Below are positions 18,496-27,934 of a DNA stretch of 64,000 nt, piece by piece; the first letter of the stretch is position 1, and every line of letters begins with the position of its first letter. The stretch lies in assembly GCF_001712795.1 (NCBI RefSeq), contig NZ_KV757605.1, positions 79,812 through 143,811 on the forward strand, read 5' to 3'. The translations under genes and the position numbers were made by a program. Origin of the DNA: Nostoc sp. KVJ20. GTDB taxonomy: Bacteria; Cyanobacteriota; Cyanobacteriia; Cyanobacteriales; Nostocaceae. The notes under the pieces were generated by a model, which ran no database searches, was not told the DNA's origin, and saw only the letters and a program-made list of their open reading frames with translations.

Positions 18496-20149
18496 TCAAA
18501 GCCAAATACTCATCACGGAAGTAACGCAAGGTACTAAATACTGGATTGGGTGCAGATTGACCAAGACCACACAAGCTAGTATGTTTTACCATGTCACATA
18601 GTTCTTCCAGCAATTCCAAATCAGCAAAGGATGCCTTACCTTCACTAATCTTCGCCAACAATTTATATAACTGCACCGTCCCGACTCGACAGGGAATGCA
18701 TTTACCACACGATTCGTCCATGCAAAATTCCATGAAGAAGCGGGCGACATCCACCATGTTGGTAGTTTCATCCATAACAATCATCCCACCGGAACCCATC
18801 ATCGAACCCAGTTGAGTGAGTGATTCATAATCTACCGGACTATCAAAAGCTGCTGCTGGAATACATCCCCCAGAAGGGCCACCAGTTTGGACTGCTTTTA
18901 CCACACCACCATCTGGTACGCCACCGCCCATTGCTTCCACAATTTGCCGCAGTGAAGTTCCCATCGGTACTTCTATTAAACCTGTGTTACGGATTTTGCC
19001 AGCTAGAGCGAAAACCTTTGTACCTTTGCTCTTTTGAGTGCCAATATTAGCAAACCATTCAGCACCTTTGCGAATAATGGGTGCAATATTGGCGTAAGTT
19101 TCAACGTTATTAATTAAGGTTGGATAGCCCCATAAACCAGACTCAGCAGGATAAGGCGGACGGGGATGAGGAGTACCGCGTTTACCTTCAATAGAAGCCA
19201 TTAAAGCGGTTTCTTCACCACAGACATAAGCACCAGCACCGATACGAATATCAATTTTAAAATCAAAGTGAGAGTCGAAAACTTGCGTGCCTAGAATGCC
19301 AAGGCGTTGTGCTTGACGAATGGCAATTTGCAGACGATTAATGGCAATAGGATATTCTGCCCGAATGTAAATGTAGCCTTGGTTTGCGCCGATAGAGTAT
19401 GCTGCGATCGCCATTCCTTCCAAAACGCGATGAGGATCACTTTCTAGTACACTACGATCCATAAACGCCCCTGGATCTCCCTCATCAGCATTGCAGATTA
19501 CAAATTTGCGATCGCTTTGCTCGCCGTAGGCATCACTTTTTGCTTTGGCAACTGTTGCCCATTTCAAACCTGTAGGATAACCAGCACCACCACGTCCCCG
19601 TAAACCGCTGCGGGTAACAGTATCTACTACTTCGCTAGGAGTCATCTCCCGCAAGACATGGTAAAGCGCTTGATAACCGTTGGCAGCAATATAAGATTGA
19701 ATGCGTTCTGGATCGACTTTGCCACTGTTTTCTAAAACAATTGGCATCTGGGATGTAAAAAATGGATGTGTTAAATCACCCTGTTGGACTGTTGTCTCTC
19801 CTCCATTGATAGCGGTGATAATTGATGGTGCATGATCAGGTGTGACTTTCTCATACAATTTGCTATGTGGAGATTGCCTAGAGTCCTCCCCAGTCCCCAG
19901 TACCCAATCCCCAGTCCCCAGTTTCTCCACCTGTACTAATGGCCCTTGACAGCATAAACGCATACAGCCAACGCCACGAACTTCTACTTTTTCTGTCAAA
20001 TTCTCTGCTGTTACAGCCTCTTCTAGACGCTGTTTGACGACTTGGGAATTCGCAGACAGACAACCAGCGGCAACACAACAGCGAATTTGCACAAGTTTCT
20101 CTGAAGCACGTTCTTTTTGGGCAATTTCAATTAATTCAGGTAGATCCAT
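18485..20149 (-). CDS. hoxF: Diaphorase subunit HoxF (NAD(P)H, FMN)
   Basis: About 554 residues. The N-terminal thioredoxin-like [2Fe-2S] domain has ligands in RCCVAAGC and CMRLCCQG. The NuoF-like body has the FMN/NADH-binding [16 protein letters not shown] and the C-terminal [4Fe-4S] motif [12 protein letters not shown]. HoxF oxidises or reduces NAD(P)H for the hydrogenase. The start at 20149 matches the family's beginning ([10 protein letters not shown]) and overlaps the end of hoxE by 14 bases. The linker [13 protein letters not shown], about residues 76-88, is translated from an STRR read in frame. Confidence 0.96.
   Translation of the reverse strand: MDLPELIEIAQKERASEKLVQIRCCVAAGCLSANSQVVKQRLEEAVTAENLTEKVEVRGVGCMRLCCQGPLVQVEKLGTGDWVLGTGEDSRQSPHSKLYEKVTPDHAPSIITAINGGETTVQQGDLTHPFFTSQMPIVLENSGKVDPERIQSYIAANGYQALYHVLREMTPSEVVDTVTRSGLRGRGGAGYPTGLKWATVAKAKSDAYGEQSDRKFVICNADEGDPGAFMDRSVLESDPHRVLEGMAIAAYSIGANQGYIYIRAEYPIAINRLQIAIRQAQRLGILGTQVFDSHFDFKIDIRIGAGAYVCGEETALMASIEGKRGTPHPRPPYPAESGLWGYPTLINNVETYANIAPIIRKGAEWFANIGTQKSKGTKVFALAGKIRNTGLIEVPMGTSLRQIVEAMGGGVPDGGVVKAVQTGGPSGGCIPAAAFDSPVDYESLTQLGSMMGSGGMIVMDETTNMVDVARFFMEFCMDESCGKCIPCRVGTVQLYKLLAKISEGKASFADLELLEELCDMVKHTSLCGLGQSAPNPVFSTLRYFRDEYLALISH
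19884..19923. repeat. CCCCAGT STRR inside the hoxF coding sequence
   Basis: Units CCCCAGT-CCCCAGT-ACCCAAT-CCCCAGT-CCCCAGT read in frame on the minus strand as [11 protein letters not shown]. The length change is a multiple of three overall, so HoxF is not broken. Confidence 0.9.
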
Positions 20150-20669
20150 CTTGCAACCATCCTTTGATGCAATCAAGGACTGATTCAGCAGTTTGATTGC
20201 CTAAAACAGTGCCATCAAATACTACAGCAGGTGCAATTCCACAAGCACCCAAACATCTTGCTGTTAGCAGTGAAATTTGACCATCTGCTGAAGTTTCACC
20301 AGCGTGAATGTGGACAGATTTTTCTAAATTTGTCAGGATAGCTGGAGCGCCTTTGACGTAACAAGCTGTACCTGTACACACTACACAGATATGTACACCA
20401 CTAGGAGCAAGTGAAAACAAATGGTAGAACGTAGCAACGCCATAAACTCGGCTAGGTGGCAGTTTGAGACTATGAGCAACGTAAATTAATACATCGTTTT
20501 CTAAATAGCCAAAAAGTTCTTGCGCTTTATGCAATATCTCAATGAGTGCATCCTGTTGATACTGATAGCGTTTTATAGTTGCATCCAGCATCTTAAAGCG
20601 CTGATCACTGTGAGTTGCTGAGGGTGTTTTTGCCGTGTTGTTAATTTTAACAGCAAATGCTGAATTCAT
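20136..20669 (-). CDS. hoxE: Hydrogenase subunit HoxE
   Basis: 177 residues, like the NuoE subunit of complex I. Its thioredoxin-fold [2Fe-2S] cluster is held by CTGTAC and CLGAC. It joins the HoxFU diaphorase and is thought to help accept electrons from ferredoxin or NAD(P)H. The start at 20669 is chosen because GAGG lies about 9 bases upstream; an upstream in-frame start at 20732 would overlap the promoter element. First gene of the minus-strand hox operon. Confidence 0.95.
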   Translation of the reverse strand: MNSAFAVKINNTAKTPSATHSDQRFKMLDATIKRYQYQQDALIEILHKAQELFGYLENDVLIYVAHSLKLPPSRVYGVATFYHLFSLAPSGVHICVVCTGTACYVKGAPAILTNLEKSVHIHAGETSADGQISLLTARCLGACGIAPAVVFDGTVLGNQTAESVLDCIKGWLQDGST

Positions 20670-20717
20670 GGTTTGAGCCTCTTGTCTCTTCAGGATGTTC
20701 CGAGTCTCACAGTTAAG

Positions 20718-20750
20718 ATGATAGAAGAACAATTTGAGAAACTTGTGATG
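20718..20750 (-). promoter_or_regulatory. Shared promoter element, hoxE copy
   Basis: In gene direction CATCACAAGTTTCTCA (20750-20735), 11 bases, -10 TATCAT (20723-20718). The leader to hoxE would be about 42 bases. Confidence 0.8.
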
Positions 20751-20907
20751 ACAGTTAAGTGAATTTTCGGCGTTGTTGGATGAAGGTACAATTAATCACA
20801 CTCCAGACACAGAGGGAAGATTATATTTCGGGAGTAATATCTAAATTTCCGCTTAGTTATCAATCTTAATAGCTGATAACTAATGATGCATAATACCTAA
20901 GTTAGAT

Positions 20908-20940
20908 CCTCACAACTTCCTCAGCTTTTTAGATTAACTT
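20908..20940 (+). promoter_or_regulatory. Shared promoter element, pfkA copy
   Basis: CCTCACAACTTCCTCA (20908-20923), 11 bases, -10 TAACTT (20935-20940). The leader to pfkA, about 190 bases, contains an interspersed repeat. Confidence 0.75.
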
Positions 20941-20999
20941 CAACATACAGCCGAAACAGGGTTAAAAAGTGAGACAGAGGGCAGTATTCTTTATCGAGG

Positions 21000-21112
21000 A
21001 TGTTGGAGGCAGAGGGCAGGAGGCAGGAGGAAAACTGCCCGACGCTCGCGGACTCGCTAACGCTGCGCTATCCTGCCTCCTTCAATCCTCCTACCCTCTG
21101 CCTCCTTCCTTT
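21000..21112. repeat. GGAGGCAGGAGG...CTGCCTCC interspersed repeat
   Basis: Runs GGAGGCAGAGGGCAGGAGGC, AACTGCCCGACGCTC, CGCTGCGCTAT and the complementary CTGCCTCC strings. A second copy with the same core is at 22436-22495. It could fold into a long imperfect hairpin in the pfkA leader. Confidence 0.7.
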
Positions 21113-21136
21113 GTTTCTTGTTGAGGAGTCATGACC

Positions 21137-22219
21137 ATGCAAAAACGACTTGGCATTCTTACCAGTGGTGGCGACTGTCCTGGACTCAATGCTGTAATTC
21201 GGGCAGTTGTAAACCACGCTACTCTTACATATAACTGGCAGGTAGTGGGTATTCCTTATGCGACTAGAGGGCTTTTAGAGAAAAAGGCAATTCCTCTGAG
21301 CATACATGGTCTAGACCTACGTGGTATTGACCCCTTGTTAAATATGGGAGGCACAATTCTGGGTAGCATTAACAAAGGAGATACTCTGGCTCATGTTGAC
21401 GAGATTGTTGCAGGCTATCATGCTTTAGAACTAGCTGCCTTGATTGGTATTGGTGGAGATGGCAGTTTAGCAATTCTCAACGAACTGCAAAGCAAAGGGA
21501 ACTGGCAGTTCATCGCCATTCCGAAAACAATTGATAATGATGTAGGCAAGACGGAAAGAGTAGTTGGGTTTGATACTGCGGTCAACACAATTGTTGATGC
21601 TCTAAATCGTTTGACATTTACGGCTGCTAGTCACGATCGCGTGATGATTGTCGAAGTTATGGGACGGAAAGCAGGTCACTTAGCACTGCACTCTGGCATT
21701 GCAGGTGGTGCGGATGTGATTTTGATTCCCGAAATTCCCTACACAATTAAAGGTGTGTGCGAACATTTGGCAGAATTACGCGATCGCTGGGGACGCAGAT
21801 TTGCAATTGTAGTCGTAGCGGAAGGCGTTCAAATAGCAGCCGATTCATCTAACTATTCATCATGCCAAAAGCCATCCTGTGGTATGGGTCAATATATTGC
21901 CGATGAAATTCGCCGTTGCAGTAACGATCAAATTGATATTCGGGTTTCTGTTTTAGGACATATCCAACGAGGTGGTATTCCTTCAGCTTTAGACCGTTTG
22001 GTAGCCACTGCTTTTGGTAAAGCTGCGGTAGATTTATTAGCCGATGGACAATCTGCACAGATGGTAGCTTGGCAAAATGGACAAGTTGTAGCAGTTCCTT
22101 TAGAGGAAGTCTTGGCTTTTAGTCCGTGTCTTGTAGATCCCAATAATTTCTTAGTGCAAACGGCGCGATCGCTCAGTACTTATATTGGTAACATTACTCC
22201 AGCGATCGTCAAAACATAA
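21137..22219 (+). CDS. pfkA: 6-phosphofructokinase
   Basis: 360 residues with the substrate and nucleotide motifs of the family: SGGDCPGLNA, GGDGSL, IPKTIDNDV and MGRKAGHLAL. It converts fructose 6-phosphate to fructose 1,6-bisphosphate. The two positions that separate ATP from pyrophosphate enzymes are mixed: Gly of GGDG (ATP type, E. coli 104) and Lys of PKTIDND (E. coli 124). ATP is the likelier donor, but this needs an assay. GAGGAG at 21123-21128 favours the ATG at 21137 over the one at 21131. The gene is divergent from hoxE and carries the shared promoter motif. Confidence 0.94.
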   Translation: MQKRLGILTSGGDCPGLNAVIRAVVNHATLTYNWQVVGIPYATRGLLEKKAIPLSIHGLDLRGIDPLLNMGGTILGSINKGDTLAHVDEIVAGYHALELAALIGIGGDGSLAILNELQSKGNWQFIAIPKTIDNDVGKTERVVGFDTAVNTIVDALNRLTFTAASHDRVMIVEVMGRKAGHLALHSGIAGGADVILIPEIPYTIKGVCEHLAELRDRWGRRFAIVVVAEGVQIAADSSNYSSCQKPSCGMGQYIADEIRRCSNDQIDIRVSVLGHIQRGGIPSALDRLVATAFGKAAVDLLADGQSAQMVAWQNGQVVAVPLEEVLAFSPCLVDPNNFLVQTARSLSTYIGNITPAIVKT

Positions 22220-22641
22220 TTTACAGCTATTTTCAGGTAACCCAACCGAATATTTGCAGTACTTAGTGCCATTCGGTAAAGGTCAAAGGGAAAGGGTTAA
22301 ACCTGGATTCTGCTGGTGCGATCGCAAAAACTCAACGGACATCATTATTTGCCCTTGAGTAAGGTAAGCGGAGCCTCTTAATAGGCATTCCCAGTCGTCG
22401 GAGACTGGGAACGAGGTCATGCTTCTACTTTATCGAAGGAGGCAGGAGGAAAACTGCCCGACGCTCCTTTCCTGAGCTACCGCTGCGCTATCTGTAACAG
22501 CCCGCGACCATAGATAGGGTCTTGGGTTTAAGACAAGAACTCCAAAAATTCTAGTTTTGTGGCTCTTTTTCAGGAGGGTTTTGAATCCTATAAGCGAAAA
22601 AACCTCCTGCCTCCTGCCTCCTTCAATGAGTCTTCTCTGTA
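22220..22641. other. Intergenic repeats, no gene seen
   Basis: Contains TCCCAGTCGTCGGAGACTGGGAACGAGG (an imperfect hairpin related to one at 34219-34253), the second copy of the GGAGGCAGGAGG element (22436-22495) and a CTCCTGCCTCC tail. I see no coding frame or RNA gene. Confidence 0.6.
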
Positions 22642-22917
22642 TTAACCACCTGCAACAGCTGGGACAATACTTACTTCATCACCATCTTTAAGAGTTGTGT
22701 TTATACCATCTAAATGACGGATATCTTCGCTATCGACGTAAAAATTTACAAACCGACGTAGTTTACCTTCTTCATCGCATAAGCGCGATTTAATTCCAGG
22801 AAAGCTTTTTTCTAAGGATTCCAACAATTCTGCAATGGTGCTACCACTGGATTCTAGAGTAGCTTGATTATTGGTAAAACTTTGAAGAGTCGTAGGAACT
22901 AAAACTTTTACAGCCAT
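22642..22917 (-). CDS. MoaD/ThiS-family ubiquitin-like protein
   Basis: 91 residues with a beta-grasp pattern, ending in the di-glycine tail VPAVAGG that such sulfur carriers need for activation. Family members deliver sulfur for molybdopterin, thiamin or other cofactors and amino acids. The partner cannot be told from the sequence. It lies 95 bases downstream of thrC on the same strand, with an STRR between. Confidence 0.85.
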   Translation of the reverse strand: MAVKVLVPTTLQSFTNNQATLESSGSTIAELLESLEKSFPGIKSRLCDEEGKLRRFVNFYVDSEDIRHLDGINTTLKDGDEVSIVPAVAGG

Positions 22918-23012
22918 AGAAGTAAAAAGTGAGGAATTAAGAGTGAGGAGTTAGGAATAAAGTTAAGAGTAAAGAGTTATGAATAAAAAAACTCATAACT
23001 CATAACTCCTAA
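22918..23012. repeat. GAGTGAGGAGTTA-type repeat between thrC and the MoaD-like gene
   Basis: GAGGAATTAAGAGTGAGGAG... and the complementary CTCATAACTCATAACTCC make a long imperfect hairpin. Related copies are near 52640, 55270 and 55410. Confidence 0.7.
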
Positions 23013-24323
23013 CTAAACGAGGACTTGTTGCCATTCCAAGCGATCAAGAGTACGCGATCGCTCTAGCGCACGTTCAAAACTATCGAGTTTGGCGTCAATA
23101 GTCAAGGGTTCACCAACGTAGCCTTGGATTGCTTCTTGGGTTTTCAGACCATTGCCTGTGATGTAAATCACGGTTGTTTCATCTGGATCAATCTTGCCAG
23201 CTTCTACCAGTTTTTTCAGCACGGCCACAGTTGTACCACCAGCTGTTTCTGTGAAGATGCCTTCGGTTTCTGCCAGCAGTTTGATGCCATCAATAATTTC
23301 TGCATCATTAACTGATTCAATGTTACCACCAGTCTTTTGAGCTAACTCTACAGCATAAATGCCGTCTGCTGGGTTGCCGATCGCCAGCGATTTAGCAATT
23401 GTATTCGGTTTTACTGGCTTAATAAAGTCGCGTCCTTCTTTAAAGGCTTGGGCGATGGGTGAACAACCTTCAGCTTGAGCGCCACTGAAACGAACGCTCT
23501 TGTTTTCTACTAAACCAACTTCTACAAATTCTTGGAAACCCTTATAAATTTTGGTAAATAGTGAACCAGATGCCAAGGGAGCAACAACATGATCCGGTAG
23601 TTCCCAGCCTAGTTGTTCCGCAACTTCAAAACCTAACGTCTTGGAACCTTCAGAGTAATAAGGACGTAGATTAATATTGACAAAACCCCATCCATGTGTA
23701 TTAGCAACTTCTGAACAGAGGCGATTTACCTGATCGTAGTTGCCCTTAACTGCCATCAGGGTGGGACTGTAAATCAAGCTACCGAGAATTTTACCGGCTT
23801 CTAAATCTGCGGGGATGAACACACAACAGTCTAAACCGGCGTGAGATGCGATCGCAGCTGTAGAATTTGCCAAGTTACCAGTGCTAGCGCAAGAAACAGT
23901 AGTAAAGCCCAACTCTCGCGCCCTCGATAGAGCAACTGATACCACCCGATCCTTAAAGCTCAGGGTGGGCATATTCACGGCATCATTTTTTATATAAAGC
24001 TTATTTAGACCCAGGCGACGGGCAAGACGATGGGAACGAACCAAGGGAGTCATACCCGTTCCCACATCTATAACATTGTCAGTTGCGACAGGCAAAAAGG
24101 GACGGTAGCGCCAAATGGAGTTGGGCCCAGCTTGAATTGTTTCACGAGTGACAGTCAGACGTAGGGCGCTGTAGTCATACTTGACCTCTAACGGCCCAAA
24201 ACATAACTCACAAACATTGCTGGCTTTGAGTTCATATTCGGCACCACATTCTTTACACTTTAAGGCTTGAAAGTAGGCAGTGCTGCTTTGGGTTTGGGTT
24301 TGGGTTTTGATTGCCTGAGTCAT
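23013..24323 (-). CDS. thrC: Threonine synthase
   Basis: 436 residues. An N-terminal Cys4 ribbon (CKECGAEY...CELC) precedes the PLP fold. SFKDRV contains the Schiff-base lysine, and ASTGNLANS binds phosphate. It converts O-phospho-L-homoserine to threonine. A 33-bp perfect palindrome lies 66 bases upstream of the start. Confidence 0.94.
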   Translation of the reverse strand: MTQAIKTQTQTQSSTAYFQALKCKECGAEYELKASNVCELCFGPLEVKYDYSALRLTVTRETIQAGPNSIWRYRPFLPVATDNVIDVGTGMTPLVRSHRLARRLGLNKLYIKNDAVNMPTLSFKDRVVSVALSRARELGFTTVSCASTGNLANSTAAIASHAGLDCCVFIPADLEAGKILGSLIYSPTLMAVKGNYDQVNRLCSEVANTHGWGFVNINLRPYYSEGSKTLGFEVAEQLGWELPDHVVAPLASGSLFTKIYKGFQEFVEVGLVENKSVRFSGAQAEGCSPIAQAFKEGRDFIKPVKPNTIAKSLAIGNPADGIYAVELAQKTGGNIESVNDAEIIDGIKLLAETEGIFTETAGGTTVAVLKKLVEAGKIDPDETTVIYITGNGLKTQEAIQGYVGEPLTIDAKLDSFERALERSRTLDRLEWQQVLV

Positions 24324-24388
24324 AAACTAGCTTTCCCTGTTTGTCTGTCGGCTGTCGCCTGATAGTAACACGAGTAAAAATACCAGTC

Positions 24389-24421
24389 AAACATACCCGA
24401 CAAATTTTGTCGGGTATGTTT
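24389..24421. promoter_or_regulatory. 33-bp perfect palindrome upstream of thrC
   Basis: Arms AAACATACCCGACAAA and TTTGTCGGGTATGTTT separated by a single T. There is no loop to favour an RNA hairpin with a U-run, so it may be a dyad operator or the relic of a mobile element. Confidence 0.5.
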
Positions 24422-25154
24422 AGTATTGAAAGGAATGATTATTGTAAAACTTTAACATCAGTAATCCCTACATTTAGTATTTACACTTATGCGTCGAATG
24501 TTATAAAAAAAGAAAACAGCTTAAACTACTCAGCATTAACACTGCTAAATAATATGATTAAATTGCATTTTGGTTATGATGAATTTGCATTTATTTAAAT
24601 TACTATCTCATTTAAGTAATCTAGATCAACTAGTTAACTTTCAATTTTTTTATCTAAACGACTCTATTGAGCAGTATGTCTTTCTGATGAAAAAGACGCA
24701 AAAGTGTTTTCAGATATAAGTTTTAGTGTTTTTAGCACCTGAGTTAAACCACTAAAATTTCTATGTGTGTTGCCAAAATAAAGTTACCTTTTCAACTTTG
24801 ATGCACTCATTAATAGCTAGACAAGTTACTTATTTATACGGAAGATTTTTTGAGCTTTAAAAGCTACATTGCTATTTACATGAACAACTTAGCAAAATAC
24901 AGTAATAAATTACACATATTTGCGATTGCCAGCCTTGAGTCTCAAGGGTAAGCATAAAACAAGTAGACAAGTTATTTCTGGTTATTGCCTCAATATAATT
25001 TTCAAGGAGTGTCAATCATTTCACTCCTTAAATATGCATTCCCGAAACGTTGAAGTTTTGGGCAGCTATATTCGGTAATTCTTTAAGGAATTGCCGAACT
25101 TTATCCTGTCTCAAAATCCAAGATACAAGTTCAGCAAACAAACAAACTACTTTT
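24422..25154. other. AT-rich gap before the envelope cluster
   Basis: No convincing gene. The only structure I see is an inverted repeat AAGGAGTG (25004-25011) / CACTCCTT (25022-25029), about 125 bases before the next start. It could be a leader hairpin. Confidence 0.5.
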
Positions 25155-27707
25155 ATGGTAAACCGAAACAAATCTGTCAACAAGCAGCGTAAGCCTTACC
25201 AATCTCTAGTAGCAACAGCATTATTAACTGGTAGCCTTTTCCAATTTATTGCACCTGTACTAGCTGACGGTACAGCTGCTGGTCAATCCATCAGCAACAC
25301 AGCAACTGCTACCTACGAAGATCCTAACAATCCAGGAACTCCTATTAATACAACTTCTAACACCGTCACTGTTACAGTGGCAGAAGTTGCTGGTATCACA
25401 GTTGAATCTACTGGTGTAGTAGATAGTAACGGTGGCAACGTCGAAGTTAATGATTCATTAATCTTCAATTACACTATCACTAACGTTGGTAACGACCCCA
25501 CCGGCTTCCGTATACCCAACTTAGCCACAACAACGGGGCCAGCTACAGTATCAGGAACCTTACCAAACGGTGGCACACCCAATAACCTGCAATACAGTAT
25601 TGACAATGGTGTAACCTGGACTAACATCACAGCTGATGTGGTTGTACCAAACATTCCTGTAGGTGGTCAAGTTTTAGTCAGAGTACCAGTTACCGTCCAA
25701 CCAGGCGCTCAAAACGGTGACACAATTACTGTTAGGCTTGGTAATACTCCTGCCAACGCTCAAAACGTCTTGCGGAATCCTGATGGTGGTGACGTTTACA
25801 CTGTAGATAACGCTGACGGTAGCCTCATCAATGAAGTAGCTGGCGCTCCAGTTAACGGTACTAGGGAAGCTAGTGATACATCTACCGATGTGAGAATTGG
25901 TGGAGTTGTTCAAAGCTATTCTTTAGCTACTGTTCTTAAGACACGCACTGCTTACAACAACAATAATACAGCCAACTCAATTACAGATGACACCTTAACT
26001 TATGGGTTGAGTTTGCGAGTTGAAGGTAATGATCCTACAGGACGGGGAATTACCCCCGCCGCATTGGAAGGTAGAAACATCAACCTTGACGGTTCAACTG
26101 TTCCACGCATCTTAGTTTCAGATGCCATTCCCACAGGTACAGATTTAGTTTCAGTCACTCCGCCTGCTGGGTGGATAGCAGTCTACACCACATCTCCAAT
26201 TGGTACTAATGCCAATGACGCAGCATGGACAACAACAGTACCAACTAACCTTGCTACAGTTACGCGCGTTGGTTTTGTCAATAATCCTGCTACCGTTACA
26301 TCAGTTGCACCTAATCAAACAGTTACTGGTTTCTTCATTCAATTAACAGTAGAATCTGGTGCAACATCACCCTTAATTGTTGCTAACATCGCTCAATTGT
26401 TTGGTCAAACCCCTGGCAATACCTTCCCTGTATACGATGAATCTGGTGATCAAAATCCCAGTAACTTCGGTGGACAAGTGGGTAACATGACACCATTTCC
26501 AGGTACAGATATTAATAATGATGGTATCCCAGAGACTTTGGTTGTTGATGATGGTTTTATTAACAACCCAGGTACTCCAGAAACAGGAGTTGATGGCAAC
26601 AACGATAACACTGGTGTTGGTGATGGTGGTGAAGCTAACATCTTTACGGTGGAAGTTGCTGTAGCTTCAGCAATTCTCAATGGCCCAATTAATGCGCCCA
26701 ATGCCATCGGCCCATCTGGTGGAACCAATGATGACTTTACTAACAAATCTTCTCTAGTCCCAGCAGGTACAGTACCGGGAACCAGGCTTAACCCACAACC
26801 AGTAGGCTTTACAAACACCATCAGAAATAGTGGTGCTAATGCTAGTAATTATTCTCTAGTACCTATACCACCTGCAAGTAATACACCTGCGGGAAATAAT
26901 GCAGACTTACCCACAGGTACGTTAGTCACCATTACCTACGGTTCTGAATCTAGATCCTATGTTTGGAATGGCACGAATTTTCTCTTTGATATAGATCGTG
27001 ATCCTGCTACGGCGGGTGATCAATCAGCTATTGATGCCATAACTGAATACATTACCATTCCTAACGTGGCTGCTGGCACTAATATCAACTACGGTGTGGA
27101 AATTGATTTACCTGCTAATACTCAGTTATCCACAGATATTGACAGAGGTTTCCCAGTGCCAATTACTGCCTTTGTGGATGATGCTACTGCTGGTTTAGGT
27201 GCAGAAACTGTTCGCAACACGACGATTGACCGTGTATATACTGGCTTCTTAAAACTGCGGAAACTGTCAAGAATCCTAGACCAAAATGGACAGCCAGTGG
27301 CAGGGGCTGATGGTCAACTCAGCGATACTCCTAAGAGTCCTGTACCTGGAAACATTATTGAGTATCAGATTCAGTACAGTAACATTTCTGAGCCACAATC
27401 TGGTAACGGTAACATCATCTTAAACGCCAGCAATGTGGTGATTAATGAAAATGGTGTCACACTTCCTAATAACTGGGCGTTAGACCAAGATAATAACGGC
27501 CAAATTGATACCAGCAACATCATTGGTTCAGCTACTGACCCCAACGGTAATATTCAATTCTTCAACGGTAATCCTGCTACTAACTCTGGTAGTGACCAGA
27601 CTGGAACAACTGTAACTACAGATGTGACTAGATATGTCAATAGTGTCACCGGTCAGGTAGCCCCAGGTCAGCAGAGAACATTCAGCTTCCGACGTAAGGT
27701 TAACTAA
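25155..27707 (+). CDS. Large secreted DUF11-type repeat protein
   Basis: 850 residues. A signal peptide (MVNRNKSVNKQRKPYQSLVA, hydrophobic core, cleavage after PVLA) is followed by beta-rich Ig-like/DUF11 modules, rich in Asn, Thr, Gly and Pro (SNTATATYEDPN, ITNVGNDPTGF, YQIQYSNIS). DUF11 proteins are surface or extracellular. I see no catalytic motif. An upstream TTG-initiated frame is ignored because the signal peptide begins at 25155. First of four co-directional envelope genes (25155-34065). Confidence 0.8.
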   Translation: MVNRNKSVNKQRKPYQSLVATALLTGSLFQFIAPVLADGTAAGQSISNTATATYEDPNNPGTPINTTSNTVTVTVAEVAGITVESTGVVDSNGGNVEVNDSLIFNYTITNVGNDPTGFRIPNLATTTGPATVSGTLPNGGTPNNLQYSIDNGVTWTNITADVVVPNIPVGGQVLVRVPVTVQPGAQNGDTITVRLGNTPANAQNVLRNPDGGDVYTVDNADGSLINEVAGAPVNGTREASDTSTDVRIGGVVQSYSLATVLKTRTAYNNNNTANSITDDTLTYGLSLRVEGNDPTGRGITPAALEGRNINLDGSTVPRILVSDAIPTGTDLVSVTPPAGWIAVYTTSPIGTNANDAAWTTTVPTNLATVTRVGFVNNPATVTSVAPNQTVTGFFIQLTVESGATSPLIVANIAQLFGQTPGNTFPVYDESGDQNPSNFGGQVGNMTPFPGTDINNDGIPETLVVDDGFINNPGTPETGVDGNNDNTGVGDGGEANIFTVEVAVASAILNGPINAPNAIGPSGGTNDDFTNKSSLVPAGTVPGTRLNPQPVGFTNTIRNSGANASNYSLVPIPPASNTPAGNNADLPTGTLVTITYGSESRSYVWNGTNFLFDIDRDPATAGDQSAIDAITEYITIPNVAAGTNINYGVEIDLPANTQLSTDIDRGFPVPITAFVDDATAGLGAETVRNTTIDRVYTGFLKLRKLSRILDQNGQPVAGADGQLSDTPKSPVPGNIIEYQIQYSNISEPQSGNGNIILNASNVVINENGVTLPNNWALDQDNNGQIDTSNIIGSATDPNGNIQFFNGNPATNSGSDQTGTTVTTDVTRYVNSVTGQVAPGQQRTFSFRRKVN

Positions 27708-27934
27708 TTCGTTGGGATTGGGGACTCTGATGTTTGCAAACTCATTGGCGTGGTCACTGAGCTTTGTCGTTCGCGTAGCGTCTCGTAGAGAAAAGATTGC
27801 ACGATCGCTGCAACCAGTTGACCTTATCCCCAATCCCTAAATAGGAAGTAAAGAGAGGAGTGACTCTTTCTTAGCAAAAGCAGGGAAAGATAAGTCAACA
27901 ATCAACATTCTGGAAGTTTTTTGAGGTGATTTAT

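Noticed and set aside
24341..24598. 85-residue plus-strand frame between thrC and the DUF11 genes
   Set aside because: It runs through the palindrome at 24389, has no ribosome-binding site and no recognisable protein pattern.
26450..26821. 123-residue minus-strand frame inside the DUF11 gene
   Set aside because: Antisense shadow of Thr/Gly/Pro-rich repeats.
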